A stretch of DNA of 64,000 nt from Allosaccharopolyspora coralli (GCF_009664835.1 NZ_CP045929.1:4092001-4156000), one strand, 5' to 3'; shown: positions 52,687 through 60,660, numbered from the stretch's first letter. Notes: generated by a model not told the origin, from the sequence alone. Numbers and translations are program-made.

Positions 52687-53578
52687 GAAGAACGCGAAGA
52701 AACCGGCCACCGGGAACAGCCCCCGGGTCGGGGTCGCCAAGACCTACAAGCTGTACGTGGGCGGGAAGTTTCCCCGTTCCGAGTCGGGCCGGGTGTACGA
52801 GGTCGCCGGTGCCGACGGCACGTTCCTCGCCAACGCCGCCCACGCCTCCCGCAAGGACGTGCGTGACGCGGCGTCGGCGGCACGCGGGGCTTTCGGCGGC
52901 TGGTCCGGCGCGACCGCCTACAACCGTGGCCAGGTCCTGTTCCGCGTCGCCGAGGTCATGGAGGGACGCCGCGCGCAGTTCGCAGCGGAGGTATCCGCGG
53001 CCGAAGGTGTCGACGACGCCGCCGCCCAGTCCCTTGTGGACATCGCGATCGACCGAACCGTGTGGTACGCGGGCTGGACGGACAAGATCGCGTCCGTGCT
53101 CGGAGCGGCGAATCCGGTCGCGGGACCGTACTTCTCGTTCAGCGTGCCGGAACCGACCGGCGTGGTCGGCGTGCTCGCGCCGCAGTCCTCGTCGCTGCTT
53201 GGCCTGATGAGCGTCGTGGCTCCGGTGCTCGCCGCGGGAAACACCTGCGTCGTGGTCGCGAGTGGTGAGCGTCCGCTGCCCGCCGTCACGTTCTCCGAGG
53301 TCCTCACGACGTCGGACGTGCCCGGCGGGGTCCTCAACCTGCTCACCGGCTCGGCCGGTGAGCTGGGCCCGTGGCTGGCCGCGCACGCCGACGTCAACGC
53401 GCTCGACCTCACCGGAGCCGGTGAGCAGCGCGCCGAGCTGGAGCACGCGGCCGCAGGCACGGTCAAGCGTGTCCTCGCGGGCACTCCCTCGGAGCCGGAC
53501 TGGACCCGTCCGGCGGACATCAAACGCCTGCGCACCTTCACCGAGACCAAGACCGTCTGGCACCCGGTCGGCACCTGA
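52679..53578 (+). CDS. Truncated, non-catalytic ALDH-like protein (ALDH16-like C-terminal half)
   Basis: 299 residues. It begins with KTYKLYVGGKFPRSESGRVY and AHASRKDVRDAASAARGAFG, and continues EPTGVVGVLAPQSSSLLGLM (where true ALDHs have PWNFP) and VLAAGNTCVVVASGERPLPA (usually GN.VV.KP.E). The protein ends at about the point where ALDHs carry the Glu/Cys catalytic region, so both are missing. Not a random truncation: the frame is intact, ATG 52679 overlaps the full-length ALDH gene, and the pair totals about 780 residues, near ALDH16A1. A structural or regulatory partner role is likely. Confidence 0.8.
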   Translation: MSEKNAKKPATGNSPRVGVAKTYKLYVGGKFPRSESGRVYEVAGADGTFLANAAHASRKDVRDAASAARGAFGGWSGATAYNRGQVLFRVAEVMEGRRAQFAAEVSAAEGVDDAAAQSLVDIAIDRTVWYAGWTDKIASVLGAANPVAGPYFSFSVPEPTGVVGVLAPQSSSLLGLMSVVAPVLAAGNTCVVVASGERPLPAVTFSEVLTTSDVPGGVLNLLTGSAGELGPWLAAHADVNALDLTGAGEQRAELEHAAAGTVKRVLAGTPSEPDWTRPADIKRLRTFTETKTVWHPVGT

Positions 53579-54084
53579 CCCGGGCGGGTCGCGACCTCGT
53601 CGTCGGCCCACCGATCCCGGCGAGCGCACTCGTCGTCACCGTTACGTGGACGATCGGCGTCGGGGCGCGCGCCGTGCGGGTGCGACAACGCGACGAAGAC
53701 GGCCCGCGGAGTGAGGCTGTGGCAGTGCGCCGAGGTTTCCGCCGGTCCCCGCAGACGGGCCACCCGCGGGTTCTCACCTCGCGGCTGGCGGACGGCGTCG
53801 ACGTGCTGGAGAGGCCCTACCTGATGTCGACGATCCCGCAGCCCAGCAGACCCAGCTACGCCTCGAAGGACTCAGAGAGCGTTGTGGAACTGAGGTCGGT
53901 GCTCCGGTACCGCCGCCCCAGTTCGCGCCTCGCGGCGTGGGGGTCCTCTTGAGTACGAGGAGTACGCGGCGAGAACCCCTGCCTTGCGAGGCACGAACTG
54001 AAACGCCGGAGCCCCTCACCGTGCCCCGACTGATCACGTGTGACCGTGCCCTACGGGCACACAAGCCAGTTCCAAAATGCACTC
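53579..54084. repeat. Intergenic region with shared block D2 and hairpin repeat copy C
   Basis: Bases 53751-53842 match 150-246 near accD5. About 53892-54062 is the third copy of the hairpin repeat (arms CAGTTCGCGCCTCGCGGCG and CCTTGCGAGGCACGAACTG). Its tail reads GCCGGAGCCCCTCACCGTGC. A small open frame (53674-53952) spans D2 but is not conserved at the accD5 copy. No gene is called. Confidence 0.55.
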
Positions 54085-54663
54085 TCAGCAGACCTGCCAG
54101 TCCAGGCGCCCGTCCTCGGTCACCGTCGGATGGCTGTGTCCGGCGGAGGTGCCCTCCACCAAGGCGCGGCGCACGTCGCTGAGCATCGCCGACACGTCCG
54201 CCCATTCGGGCCGGGCCGTCTGCGACGTTTCCTGCTCCCACTCCAGCACACAGCCGGCCGACGGCCCGGGACGCAGGTCCACCACGAGCTCGTCGGCGAA
54301 CCCGTCGCCGGCGATCGGCACCCATGCCGGATGGAAACCGGTCGCTTCCGAGCCCGCCCTGCCGAAGCCGTTCGGCTCGTCCCGCTCCGCCCAGGATCGC
54401 CGGTGGCACCGCCAAGCCTCGAGGGAGCGCCGCGCACCGTAGGGCGTGTAGAACGGCGGGAGGACGTCGGCGAGCACGTCGTCGTCCGTCCCGTCGCAGC
54501 ATTCCCACCACGCCATCAGGTCGGCGGGCAGCGTCAGCGCGAACTCCTCCACGAGCCGGGCCACGTCCAGCGCCGGGTCCGGCACCCGCAACGACGCGGC
54601 AGTCACCGGCGCGTACTCGTCGAGCCAGCGCACGATGTCCGACCACACCTCGACGACCTCCAT
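54085..54663 (-). CDS. SMI1/KNR4-family protein
   Basis: 192 residues. The SMI1/KNR4 pattern is visible: LVEEFALTLPADLMAWWECC DG-type core (about 38-57: (I/V)..(E/F)..(G/L).LP.(D/E)(L/Y)..WW...DG), then GFHPAWVPIAGDGFADELVV with DL.PG P, and GCVLEWEQE. In bacteria these proteins often act as immunity proteins or protein-binding regulators. No toxin gene is next to it. ATG 54663. Function here unknown. Confidence 0.8.
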   Translation of the reverse strand: MEVVEVWSDIVRWLDEYAPVTAASLRVPDPALDVARLVEEFALTLPADLMAWWECCDGTDDDVLADVLPPFYTPYGARRSLEAWRCHRRSWAERDEPNGFGRAGSEATGFHPAWVPIAGDGFADELVVDLRPGPSAGCVLEWEQETSQTARPEWADVSAMLSDVRRALVEGTSAGHSHPTVTEDGRLDWQVC

Positions 54664-54828
54664 CGGCCCATGATCGGGATCACACCTGTCGGCGAGGTAC
54701 CGCCAACCGTGCTCGGCGGGACCGGGTGACGAGCCTCGCCGGAAGTTCCCACTATTTTCTGTGACAGCCGGGGCCGAACGCCGATAGCGTCGCACCCGAC
54801 CGGGCAGCACGGCGTGCGCACCGAACCC

Positions 54829-54869
54829 GTAGGCTCGTCTCACACGCCTGGTTCGGCGACCGGAGGTGG
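54829..54869 (+). promoter_or_regulatory. Promoter and ribosome site of the duplicated-domain protein gene
   Basis: TAGGCT (54829-54834) again acts as a probable -10, but here transcription would start near 54841 and leave a 33-nt leader containing GGAGGTGG (54862-54869) before ATG 54874. It is a useful contrast to the leaderless cases. Confidence 0.5.
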
Positions 54870-54873
54870 AGAG

Positions 54874-56106
54874 ATGGCGCAGGACATCGTCCCGATCGAG
54901 CTGGGGCTGCCCCAGGGCGACGTGGTTACCTTGTGGGCGCCCAGGTGGCGTGAGGACGGTGAGGAATGGGAGGCGTTCCTCGGCCACGAGGACGACCTCT
55001 ACGCGTTCCCCGACGCCGCGCACCTGACGGCGTTCGTCCGGGCCAACCGCGCACACGACCTCGACGACCATCCGGCGTGGCACGTGGTCACCGCGCTGTC
55101 GGCGGTGGAACTCAGCCCCGGCGACGATCACCAGTTCGACCTCGTCGGAGTGCCCGAGCTTGTCTCCGAACCGATGGACACCTGGACGGTCAACGAGCTC
55201 GCCGAGATCGTCTCGGTCGCCCGGTCGCTGGCCGACGTGTGCGAACTCGACACGGTGAACGAGGTGCTCGACGCGGCGAGCGGCTTCGAGATGCTCGACC
55301 AGGGGACTCTGGCGTTCGGCGGCAAGGACGGGCAGAAGCGGTGGAACGCGCTCTGCGAGGTCGTCGCCGAGCGGTGGGACGAGTTGCTCGACGCCATCGA
55401 CTCGGTGGTCACCACCCCGGAGGTCTCCCAGGACGCCGTGACCACCGCGGAGACGGAACTCGCCGAAGCGTGGGAGCAGACGGACGAGAACAGCGCGGCC
55501 ACCACCTCCGAGGCGTCCGAAGTGGACGACGACGTGGAGGACGAAGCCGCGCCCGGCTTCTGGGGCGAAGTCGGCATCGACCCCATCAAGATCATCACGA
55601 GCCAAGGCGAGTACTACACGCTGCGCTGCTACCTCGACGACGAGCCGATCTTCCTCGGCTCCGACGGCAAGATCGACGTGTTCTCGTCGCCTCGCGCGTT
55701 GTCCCGGCACGTGGCCGACAGCGGCGGCGAAGGCACCGACCTGGCACGGGTGGCCACCTGGGAACGGGTCGTCTCGAAGGCCACCGGCGGCGAACTGGAG
55801 GTGCAGGTCGACCCGGACAACACCTACGTCCTGCCGGGGTTGGCCGACGACCTCGCGGAAGGTCCGTCCGCTGTGGACCCGAACCAGCTGGACCTCGCCG
55901 AAGAGCTGATCGTCGACGCGGCGAACTGGGCCGGTGATTCGAGCGTCGACAAGGCGCTGGCACCGTCGGAGCGACTGGGCTGGCTGGTCTCGTTCATTCT
56001 GCGCCCGGACCCGAACCGTCTCCCGCCGAGCGGACCGTTCGACCACGAGGTCTCCGCCTGGCGCAAGCTGGTCGAGGACCTCGAGGCCCGCCTCCGCTCC
56101 CACTGA
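54874..56106 (+). CDS. Acidic protein with an internally duplicated domain
   Basis: 410 residues, no recognised catalytic motif. Residues 17-177 and 245-408 look like two copies of one module: each has a (F/I)FLG-type strand followed by an acidic D, (A/V)F..(A/P).(H/A)L..(F/H)V, a hydrophobic W-containing segment, and ends in RW..L/W..LVE...D/E.L. A very acidic linker (about 180-228, EVDDDVEDEAAPG) joins them. Similar proteins in this family of organisms are sometimes labelled primosomal protein, but I see no helicase or DNA-binding motif. Probably soluble. Good ribosome site. Confidence 0.6.
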   Translation: MAQDIVPIELGLPQGDVVTLWAPRWREDGEEWEAFLGHEDDLYAFPDAAHLTAFVRANRAHDLDDHPAWHVVTALSAVELSPGDDHQFDLVGVPELVSEPMDTWTVNELAEIVSVARSLADVCELDTVNEVLDAASGFEMLDQGTLAFGGKDGQKRWNALCEVVAERWDELLDAIDSVVTTPEVSQDAVTTAETELAEAWEQTDENSAATTSEASEVDDDVEDEAAPGFWGEVGIDPIKIITSQGEYYTLRCYLDDEPIFLGSDGKIDVFSSPRALSRHVADSGGEGTDLARVATWERVVSKATGGELEVQVDPDNTYVLPGLADDLAEGPSAVDPNQLDLAEELIVDAANWAGDSSVDKALAPSERLGWLVSFILRPDPNRLPPSGPFDHEVSAWRKLVEDLEARLRSH

Positions 56107-56179
56107 CCCACCCGAGCCCACCGCGGCGAACCGCTCCCTCCGCAAGCCGAACTCACAGCGATCCGACACCCGCTCGGTG

Positions 56180-56223
56180 GCGTGAGTCTTTTTGGTGGTC
56201 ATAGCCACCAAAAAGACTCACGC
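56180..56223. repeat. GTGAGTCTTTTTGG hairpin, copy 2
   Basis: 44-bp inverted repeat with the same stem as at 23277 and 60612 and a slightly different centre (TGGTCATAGCCA). It lies 73 bp after the stop of the gene ending at 56106 and before the add gene end, so it is between converging transcripts. Confidence 0.8.
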
Positions 56224-56252
56224 CACGCCACGGGACCAGCCACCCCAGGCCA

Positions 56253-56350
56253 GCCACTTCGGGTCGGCCACTTCGGGTCGGCCACTTCGGGTCGGCCACT
56301 TCGGGCCAGCCACTTCGGGGCGGCCACTTCGGGTCGGCCACTTCGGGTCG
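56253..56350. repeat. Tandem repeat, seven 14-bp units
   Basis: Unit GCCACTTCGGGTCG, seven times without interruption; units 4 and 5 have variant last bases (CCA and GCG). Length 98 bp. It is not inside a gene and would be expected to vary in copy number between strains. Confidence 0.85.
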
Positions 56351-56379
56351 GGCCGTGAAGCCGGGCCGTCGCAGTCGGC

Positions 56380-57468
56380 TCAGCCGAGCAAGGTGGCGTA
56401 GCCGGGTTTGATGACGGTCTCGATGACCTCCAGCCGCTCGTCGAAGCCGATGAACGCCGACTTCATGGCGTTGACCGTGAACCTCTGGATGTCCGACCAG
56501 CCGTAGCCGAACGTCTCGTGCAGCAGGGCGAACTCGCCGGACATGCTGCAGTGACTCATGAGCCGGTTGTCGGTGTTGACCGTGACGCGGAACCGCAGGT
56601 CGGCGAGCACTCCGATCGGGTGCTCGGCGATCGAGGGCGCGGCGCCGGTCTGCAGGTTCGACGACGGGCACATTTCGAGTGGGATGCGGCGGTCCCGCAC
56701 ATAGGCGGCGAGCCTGCCGAGCTGAACGTTGCCGTCGGCGTCGGTCTTGAGATCGTCGACGATGCGGACCCCGTGGCCGAGCCGTTCGGCACCGCAATGT
56801 TGCAGTGCCTCCCAAATCGAGGGAAGCCCGAAGGCCTCGCCCGCGTGGATGGTGAAATGCGCGTTCTGCTGTCGCAAGTATTCGAAGGCGTCGAGGTTAC
56901 GGGTAGGCGGGAACCCCGCCTCCGGTCCCGCGATGTCGAATCCGACGACTTCCACATCGCGGTACCGGACGGCGAGTTCCGCGATTTCGGCGGACCGGGC
57001 GTTCTGCCGCATCGCACACAACAATGTACCGATTCGGATACGTTTTCCTTGCGATGCGACAAGGCGCTCACCCTGCCGAAAACCGTCCTGCACGGCCTCG
57101 ACGACTTCGGGGAGTGACAAGCCGCCTTCCTGGAACAGTTCGGGGGCGTAGCGCACTTCCGCGTACACGACGCCGTCATCGGCGAGGTCCTCGACGCACT
57201 CGGCGGCGACTCGGGTCAGCGCGTCTCGCGTCTGCATGACGGCGACCGTGTGCGCGAACGTTTCCAGGTACCGCTCCAGCGACCCGGAATCGGCCGCTTC
57301 GTGGAACCATCGTCCCAGCTCATCGACGTCGTAGCTGGGGAGGTCACGGTAATCGACGGCCCGCGCGAGATCGATGATCGATTCGGGACGGAGGCCGCCG
57401 TCGAGGTGGTCGTGCAACAACACCTTGGGGGCAAGGCGGATCGTGTCCAAGCTCACCGGAGTCTCCAT
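56380..57468 (-). CDS. add: Adenosine deaminase
   Basis: Zn enzyme deaminating (deoxy)adenosine to (deoxy)inosine, which the PNP at 39315 can then split. 362 residues. [14 protein letters not shown] (metal HDHLDG, about 14-22), [17 protein letters not shown] (catalytic His/Glu, about 200-216), ERLGHGVRI, and VNTDNRLMS (metal Asp) near 290-300. ATG 57468. TAACGT on the minus strand (57480-57475) lies 6 nt upstream, so it may be leaderless. Corresponds to Rv3313c in the conserved neighbourhood. Confidence 0.95.
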   Translation of the reverse strand: METPVSLDTIRLAPKVLLHDHLDGGLRPESIIDLARAVDYRDLPSYDVDELGRWFHEAADSGSLERYLETFAHTVAVMQTRDALTRVAAECVEDLADDGVVYAEVRYAPELFQEGGLSLPEVVEAVQDGFRQGERLVASQGKRIRIGTLLCAMRQNARSAEIAELAVRYRDVEVVGFDIAGPEAGFPPTRNLDAFEYLRQQNAHFTIHAGEAFGLPSIWEALQHCGAERLGHGVRIVDDLKTDADGNVQLGRLAAYVRDRRIPLEMCPSSNLQTGAAPSIAEHPIGVLADLRFRVTVNTDNRLMSHCSMSGEFALLHETFGYGWSDIQRFTVNAMKSAFIGFDERLEVIETVIKPGYATLLG

Positions 57469-57787
57469 GGATTCACGTTACTACCCCCGCCGAGCCCTCG
57501 ACCTCCCACCTCGGCACAGCTCACACCGAGACACCCGGAACTCACGCGCCCGGCCCAATCGGAGAACGACCGGACCGCCGTCACCACCGATGACGACGAA
57601 CGGCGGAATCCGTGCGCCTGTTCGCCACTGTCCTCGTTGCACTCTTCGCAGCAATTCCGCCGGATGTTCCGGACGGTCGGGAGCCCTCGGAGATGACGGA
57701 GCGTGTCGGGGGGCGCCGGGGAGCGTGCAGATCGAGTCGCTACGCTCCAAATGTCCTCCCCTCCCCTCGACGAAGGACGCCCCAGCC
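57469..57787. promoter_or_regulatory. Divergent region between add and the coiled-coil protein gene
   Basis: 319 bp without a gene. TAACGT 6 nt before the add start serves add. For the other side TACGCT near 57740 could be a -10, leaving a leader of about 35-40 nt with GAAGGA before GTG 57788. The middle part shows nothing recognisable. Confidence 0.4.
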
Positions 57788-59062
57788 GTGAACGAGAACA
57801 ACCAATCCGCGTTGTCGTTCGACCGGATGCGCAACATGCTGACGCGTGCCGCCGAGATCCGCGAGAGCGAACAGCAGCAGATTTTCGACGCACTCGACGA
57901 GATCCACGCCCGGATGTCTCCGCTGGAGTCGCTCGGCTCCGTGCGCAAGCGGCTGTCCGAGCTCCCCGACCGCACCGAGGTCGGCGTCCTGGCCGAGCGC
58001 CTCGACGAGGCACTCGCCAAGGTGGACGCCCAGGACGGCGCTATCGCCGCGGTGCGCACCGCCGTCGACGGCATCGTCGACAAGCTCGCCAAGCCGTTCG
58101 CTCAGCTCGACGGGCGCCTGGACGGGGTCGCGGGCCGTTTCGACGGCGTCGCGGGCCGGATGGACGGGCTGGAGGACAAGCTCGCCCACATCCACAAACG
58201 GCTCGACGAACTCGGCGGGCATCTCGACAAGCAGGACACCCGGATCGACGAGCTGCCCGGCACCGTGGGCACCCCGTTGCGGGAACGGCTGGATGCTGTG
58301 GAAACGAGCCTGCGTGGGCGCCTGGCCGAGGTCGACGAGGGCGTGCACGAACACCTCGACGGCACCAAGGAGGCACTGCAGCGCTCGGTCACCGAGTCCG
58401 GCGACGGGCTGCGGACCTCGATCGGCGAATCCGTCACCGGCAGCCGCGACGAGCTGCAGGTGACCTTGGGTGAGCTCAAGGAGCGCCCCGCCGTCGACCC
58501 GACCGAGCGGCTCGACGCACTCGCCGAACGCCTCGAGTCGCTCACCGACCGGTTGGACAAGGTCTCCGGCCGTCTCGACGGGGTCGAGGAGAACGTGCAG
58601 TCGCGCATCGAGGCCGTCGAGCAGGGAGTCACGAGCCGCATGGACACTATCGAGCAGGGTGTCTCCACCCGGCTCGAGTCCGTCGAGCAGGGCGTGTCGA
58701 GCAGGCTGGACACGGTCGAGGAGGGCGTGAAGACCGGTCTCGGCGAACTGGGCGGCACGCTGGCGACGAACCTCTCGCAGCTCAGCAGCACGATCTCCGA
58801 GCGCCCCGACACCGAGGCGGTGAACTCGGTGGTGCGCAAGGCGAACGAAGAGACGGAGATGCGTCACGCCGGTCAGTTGGACGAGGCGATGGCGACGTTC
58901 GCGGAGCTCATTCTCGGTGGTGGCGGCCAGGCTGCTTCGCCGCCACCGCCGACCACGCTGCCACGCTCACAGCAGCGCCGTGGTCGGTCGAAGAGCGCCA
59001 AGCGCAACGAGGACAAGTCCGCCACCGACGACGCCGACAGTTACACCGCCGAGAGCGCCTGA
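57788..59062 (+). CDS. Long coiled-coil protein with 11-residue repeats
   Basis: 424 residues. From about 20 to 345 it is almost entirely helical, with heptad-like L/V spacing and segments such as RLDGVAGRFDGVAGRMDGLE. Residues 264-318 are five consecutive 11-residue repeats of the type (D/E)xVEQGVxSRL. Such hendecads form amphipathic helices in apolipoproteins and lipid-droplet or granule-coat proteins. The C-terminal 70 residues are disordered: Pro run, then a basic stretch RSQQRRGRSKSAKR that could bind DNA or polyanions. No signal peptide. Granule/lipid association or DNA bridging are both only possibilities. Confidence 0.65.
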   Translation: MNENNQSALSFDRMRNMLTRAAEIRESEQQQIFDALDEIHARMSPLESLGSVRKRLSELPDRTEVGVLAERLDEALAKVDAQDGAIAAVRTAVDGIVDKLAKPFAQLDGRLDGVAGRFDGVAGRMDGLEDKLAHIHKRLDELGGHLDKQDTRIDELPGTVGTPLRERLDAVETSLRGRLAEVDEGVHEHLDGTKEALQRSVTESGDGLRTSIGESVTGSRDELQVTLGELKERPAVDPTERLDALAERLESLTDRLDKVSGRLDGVEENVQSRIEAVEQGVTSRMDTIEQGVSTRLESVEQGVSSRLDTVEEGVKTGLGELGGTLATNLSQLSSTISERPDTEAVNSVVRKANEETEMRHAGQLDEAMATFAELILGGGGQAASPPPPTTLPRSQQRRGRSKSAKRNEDKSATDDADSYTAESA

Positions 59063-59069
59063 CCCCAGG

Positions 59070-59128
59070 GGTGGCAAATTCGCGCGAATTTGCCACCCCG
59101 CTGTCCACAGGCGGCGGAGTTGTCCACA
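59070..59128 (+). repeat. Palindrome plus DnaA-box-like element, copy 4
   Basis: 28-bp palindrome 59070-59097, 3-bp gap, CTGTCCACA (59101-59109), TTGTCCACA (59120-59128), starts 19 bp apart. It begins 7 bp after the coiled-coil gene stop, between converging genes. Confidence 0.8.
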
Positions 59129-59236
59129 GGGTCGGCGTGGGGGCGTTCGGCAGGCCGTGGGGCTGTGAGCAGTAGGAATGCGGGGAGTTCGCCTTGACGA
59201 GGCGGACTCCCCGCATTTGTCTGTGCCCGAAAGTGG

Positions 59237-60526
59237 TCAGCGGATCGTGTCGAGCACCAGTGGGCCGGGCTCGCGCGCCGGGCTGGTGCTGTCGTTGCCG
59301 ACGGAGTAACCCTCGCGCAGCGCGTCCAGCGCACCCTCAACCGCGTGCGGGGTGTCCGTGTGCAGCTCGAGCAGCGGTTGACCCGCTACCACCTTCTCCC
59401 CTGGCTTGGCCAGGCAGCGCACTCCAGCGCCGTGCTGCACCGCGTCCTCTTTGCGGGTACGCCCCGCGCCGAGGCGCCATGCGGCCACCCCGACCGCGTA
59501 GGCATCCAATGTGGCCAGTGTTCCGCTCGTCGGAGCCTCGACCACGTGCGTGTGAGCGGCGCGCGGAAGGTCCGCGTCCGGGTCGCCTCCCTGGGCCGCG
59601 ATCATCCGTTGCCATGTCTCGTACGCCCGGCCGGACGCGAGCACCTGTGCGGGATCCACATCGGACAGGCCGGCGTGGCGGAGCATTTCGCGCGCGAGCG
59701 CGACCGTCAGTTCCACGACGTCGGACGGTCCTCCGCCGCGAAGGACCTCGACGGACTCGGACACTTCGAGAGCGTTGCCCGCCGCACGCCCCAACGGCAC
59801 GGACATACCGGTGATGAGTGCGCTGACGTTCAGCCCGTTGCCGCGCCCGATCGCGACGAGCGCCTCGGCGAGTTCCTTCGCTTGCGCGGCGTCCTTCATG
59901 AACGCGCCCGTGCCGCATTTGACGTCCAGCACCAAGGATTGCACGCCCTCTGCGATCTTCTTGCTCATGATGGAGCTGGCGATAAGGGGGACGGACTCGA
60001 CGGTGCCCGTGACGTCGCGCAACGCGTAGAGCTTGCGGTCTGCAGGGGCGATCCCGTCCGTCGCCGCACAAATCACCGCTCCGACGTCGGCGAGCTGTGT
60101 CCGGATCTGGTCGGTCGACAGACTCGCCCGCCAGCCGGGAATCGACTCGAGCTTGTCGAGGGTACCGCCGGTGTGCCCGAGGCCGCGGCCAGACAACTGC
60201 GGCACCGCCGCACCGCACGCGGCGACGAGCGGCGTGAGCGGGAGTGTGATCTTGTCGCCGACACCGCCGGTGGAGTGCTTGTCGACGGTCGGGCGGGAGA
60301 CGGTCGAGAGATTCAGGTGTTCGCCGGAACGGACCATCGCGCGTGTCCAGCGGGCGGTCTCGTCGGGGTCCATCCCGCGCAACAGGACCGCCATCGCCAA
60401 CGCGGACATCTGCTCGTCCGCGACGTCCCCGCGGGTGTAGGCGTGGACGACCCAGTCGATCTGTTCGTCGTCGAGCCGCTGCCCGTCGCGCTTCGCGCGG
60501 ATCACCTCGATCGCCGTGGGCGCCAT
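59237..60526 (-). CDS. deoA: Thymidine phosphorylase
   Basis: Phosphorolysis of thymidine/deoxyuridine to base and deoxyribose 1-phosphate. 429 residues. The family signature SGRGLGHTGGTLDKLESIPG (about 110-129) is exact; KHSTGGVGDKITLPLTPLVA binds phosphate, and DVKCGTGAFMKD and VSALITGMSVPLG follow. The C-terminal domain ends with HTDTPHAVEGALDALREGY. ATG 60526 with GGAGGA 10 nt upstream. Next to cdd and the nucleoside-type ABC transporter on the same strand; a hairpin repeat separates it from cdd. Confidence 0.95.
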   Translation of the reverse strand: MAPTAIEVIRAKRDGQRLDDEQIDWVVHAYTRGDVADEQMSALAMAVLLRGMDPDETARWTRAMVRSGEHLNLSTVSRPTVDKHSTGGVGDKITLPLTPLVAACGAAVPQLSGRGLGHTGGTLDKLESIPGWRASLSTDQIRTQLADVGAVICAATDGIAPADRKLYALRDVTGTVESVPLIASSIMSKKIAEGVQSLVLDVKCGTGAFMKDAAQAKELAEALVAIGRGNGLNVSALITGMSVPLGRAAGNALEVSESVEVLRGGGPSDVVELTVALAREMLRHAGLSDVDPAQVLASGRAYETWQRMIAAQGGDPDADLPRAAHTHVVEAPTSGTLATLDAYAVGVAAWRLGAGRTRKEDAVQHGAGVRCLAKPGEKVVAGQPLLELHTDTPHAVEGALDALREGYSVGNDSTSPAREPGPLVLDTIR

Positions 60527-60611
60527 AGCAGTGGAGTCCTCCGTCCATCTCGGAACAGCCGATCGAAAGCGACAGTACTCCCACACCAGCGAGCCGCGAG
60601 CCACCGCAAGA

Positions 60612-60655
60612 GCGTGAGTCTTTTTGGTGGCTATAGCAACCAAAAAGACTCACGC
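60612..60655. repeat. GTGAGTCTTTTTGG hairpin, copy 3
   Basis: 44-bp inverted repeat, 5 bp after the end of cdd (minus strand) and about 85 bp before the deoA start. Here it lies between two genes on the same strand, so it could attenuate or terminate cdd transcripts before deoA. Confidence 0.8.
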
Positions 60656-60660
60656 TGCGC

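Noticed and set aside
53674..53952. Possible small gene spanning repeat block D2
   Set aside because: The frame is not preserved at the related block near accD5 and it runs into hairpin repeat C; more likely noncoding.
56253..56350. Tandem 14-bp units considered as a CRISPR array or iteron origin
   Set aside because: Units are contiguous with no spacers, no cas or rep gene lies near, and the unit is too short for CRISPR.
60612..60655. GTGAGTC hairpin as an insertion-sequence terminal repeat
   Set aside because: No transposase frame or paired terminal repeat is near any of the three copies; each copy is a self-contained hairpin.
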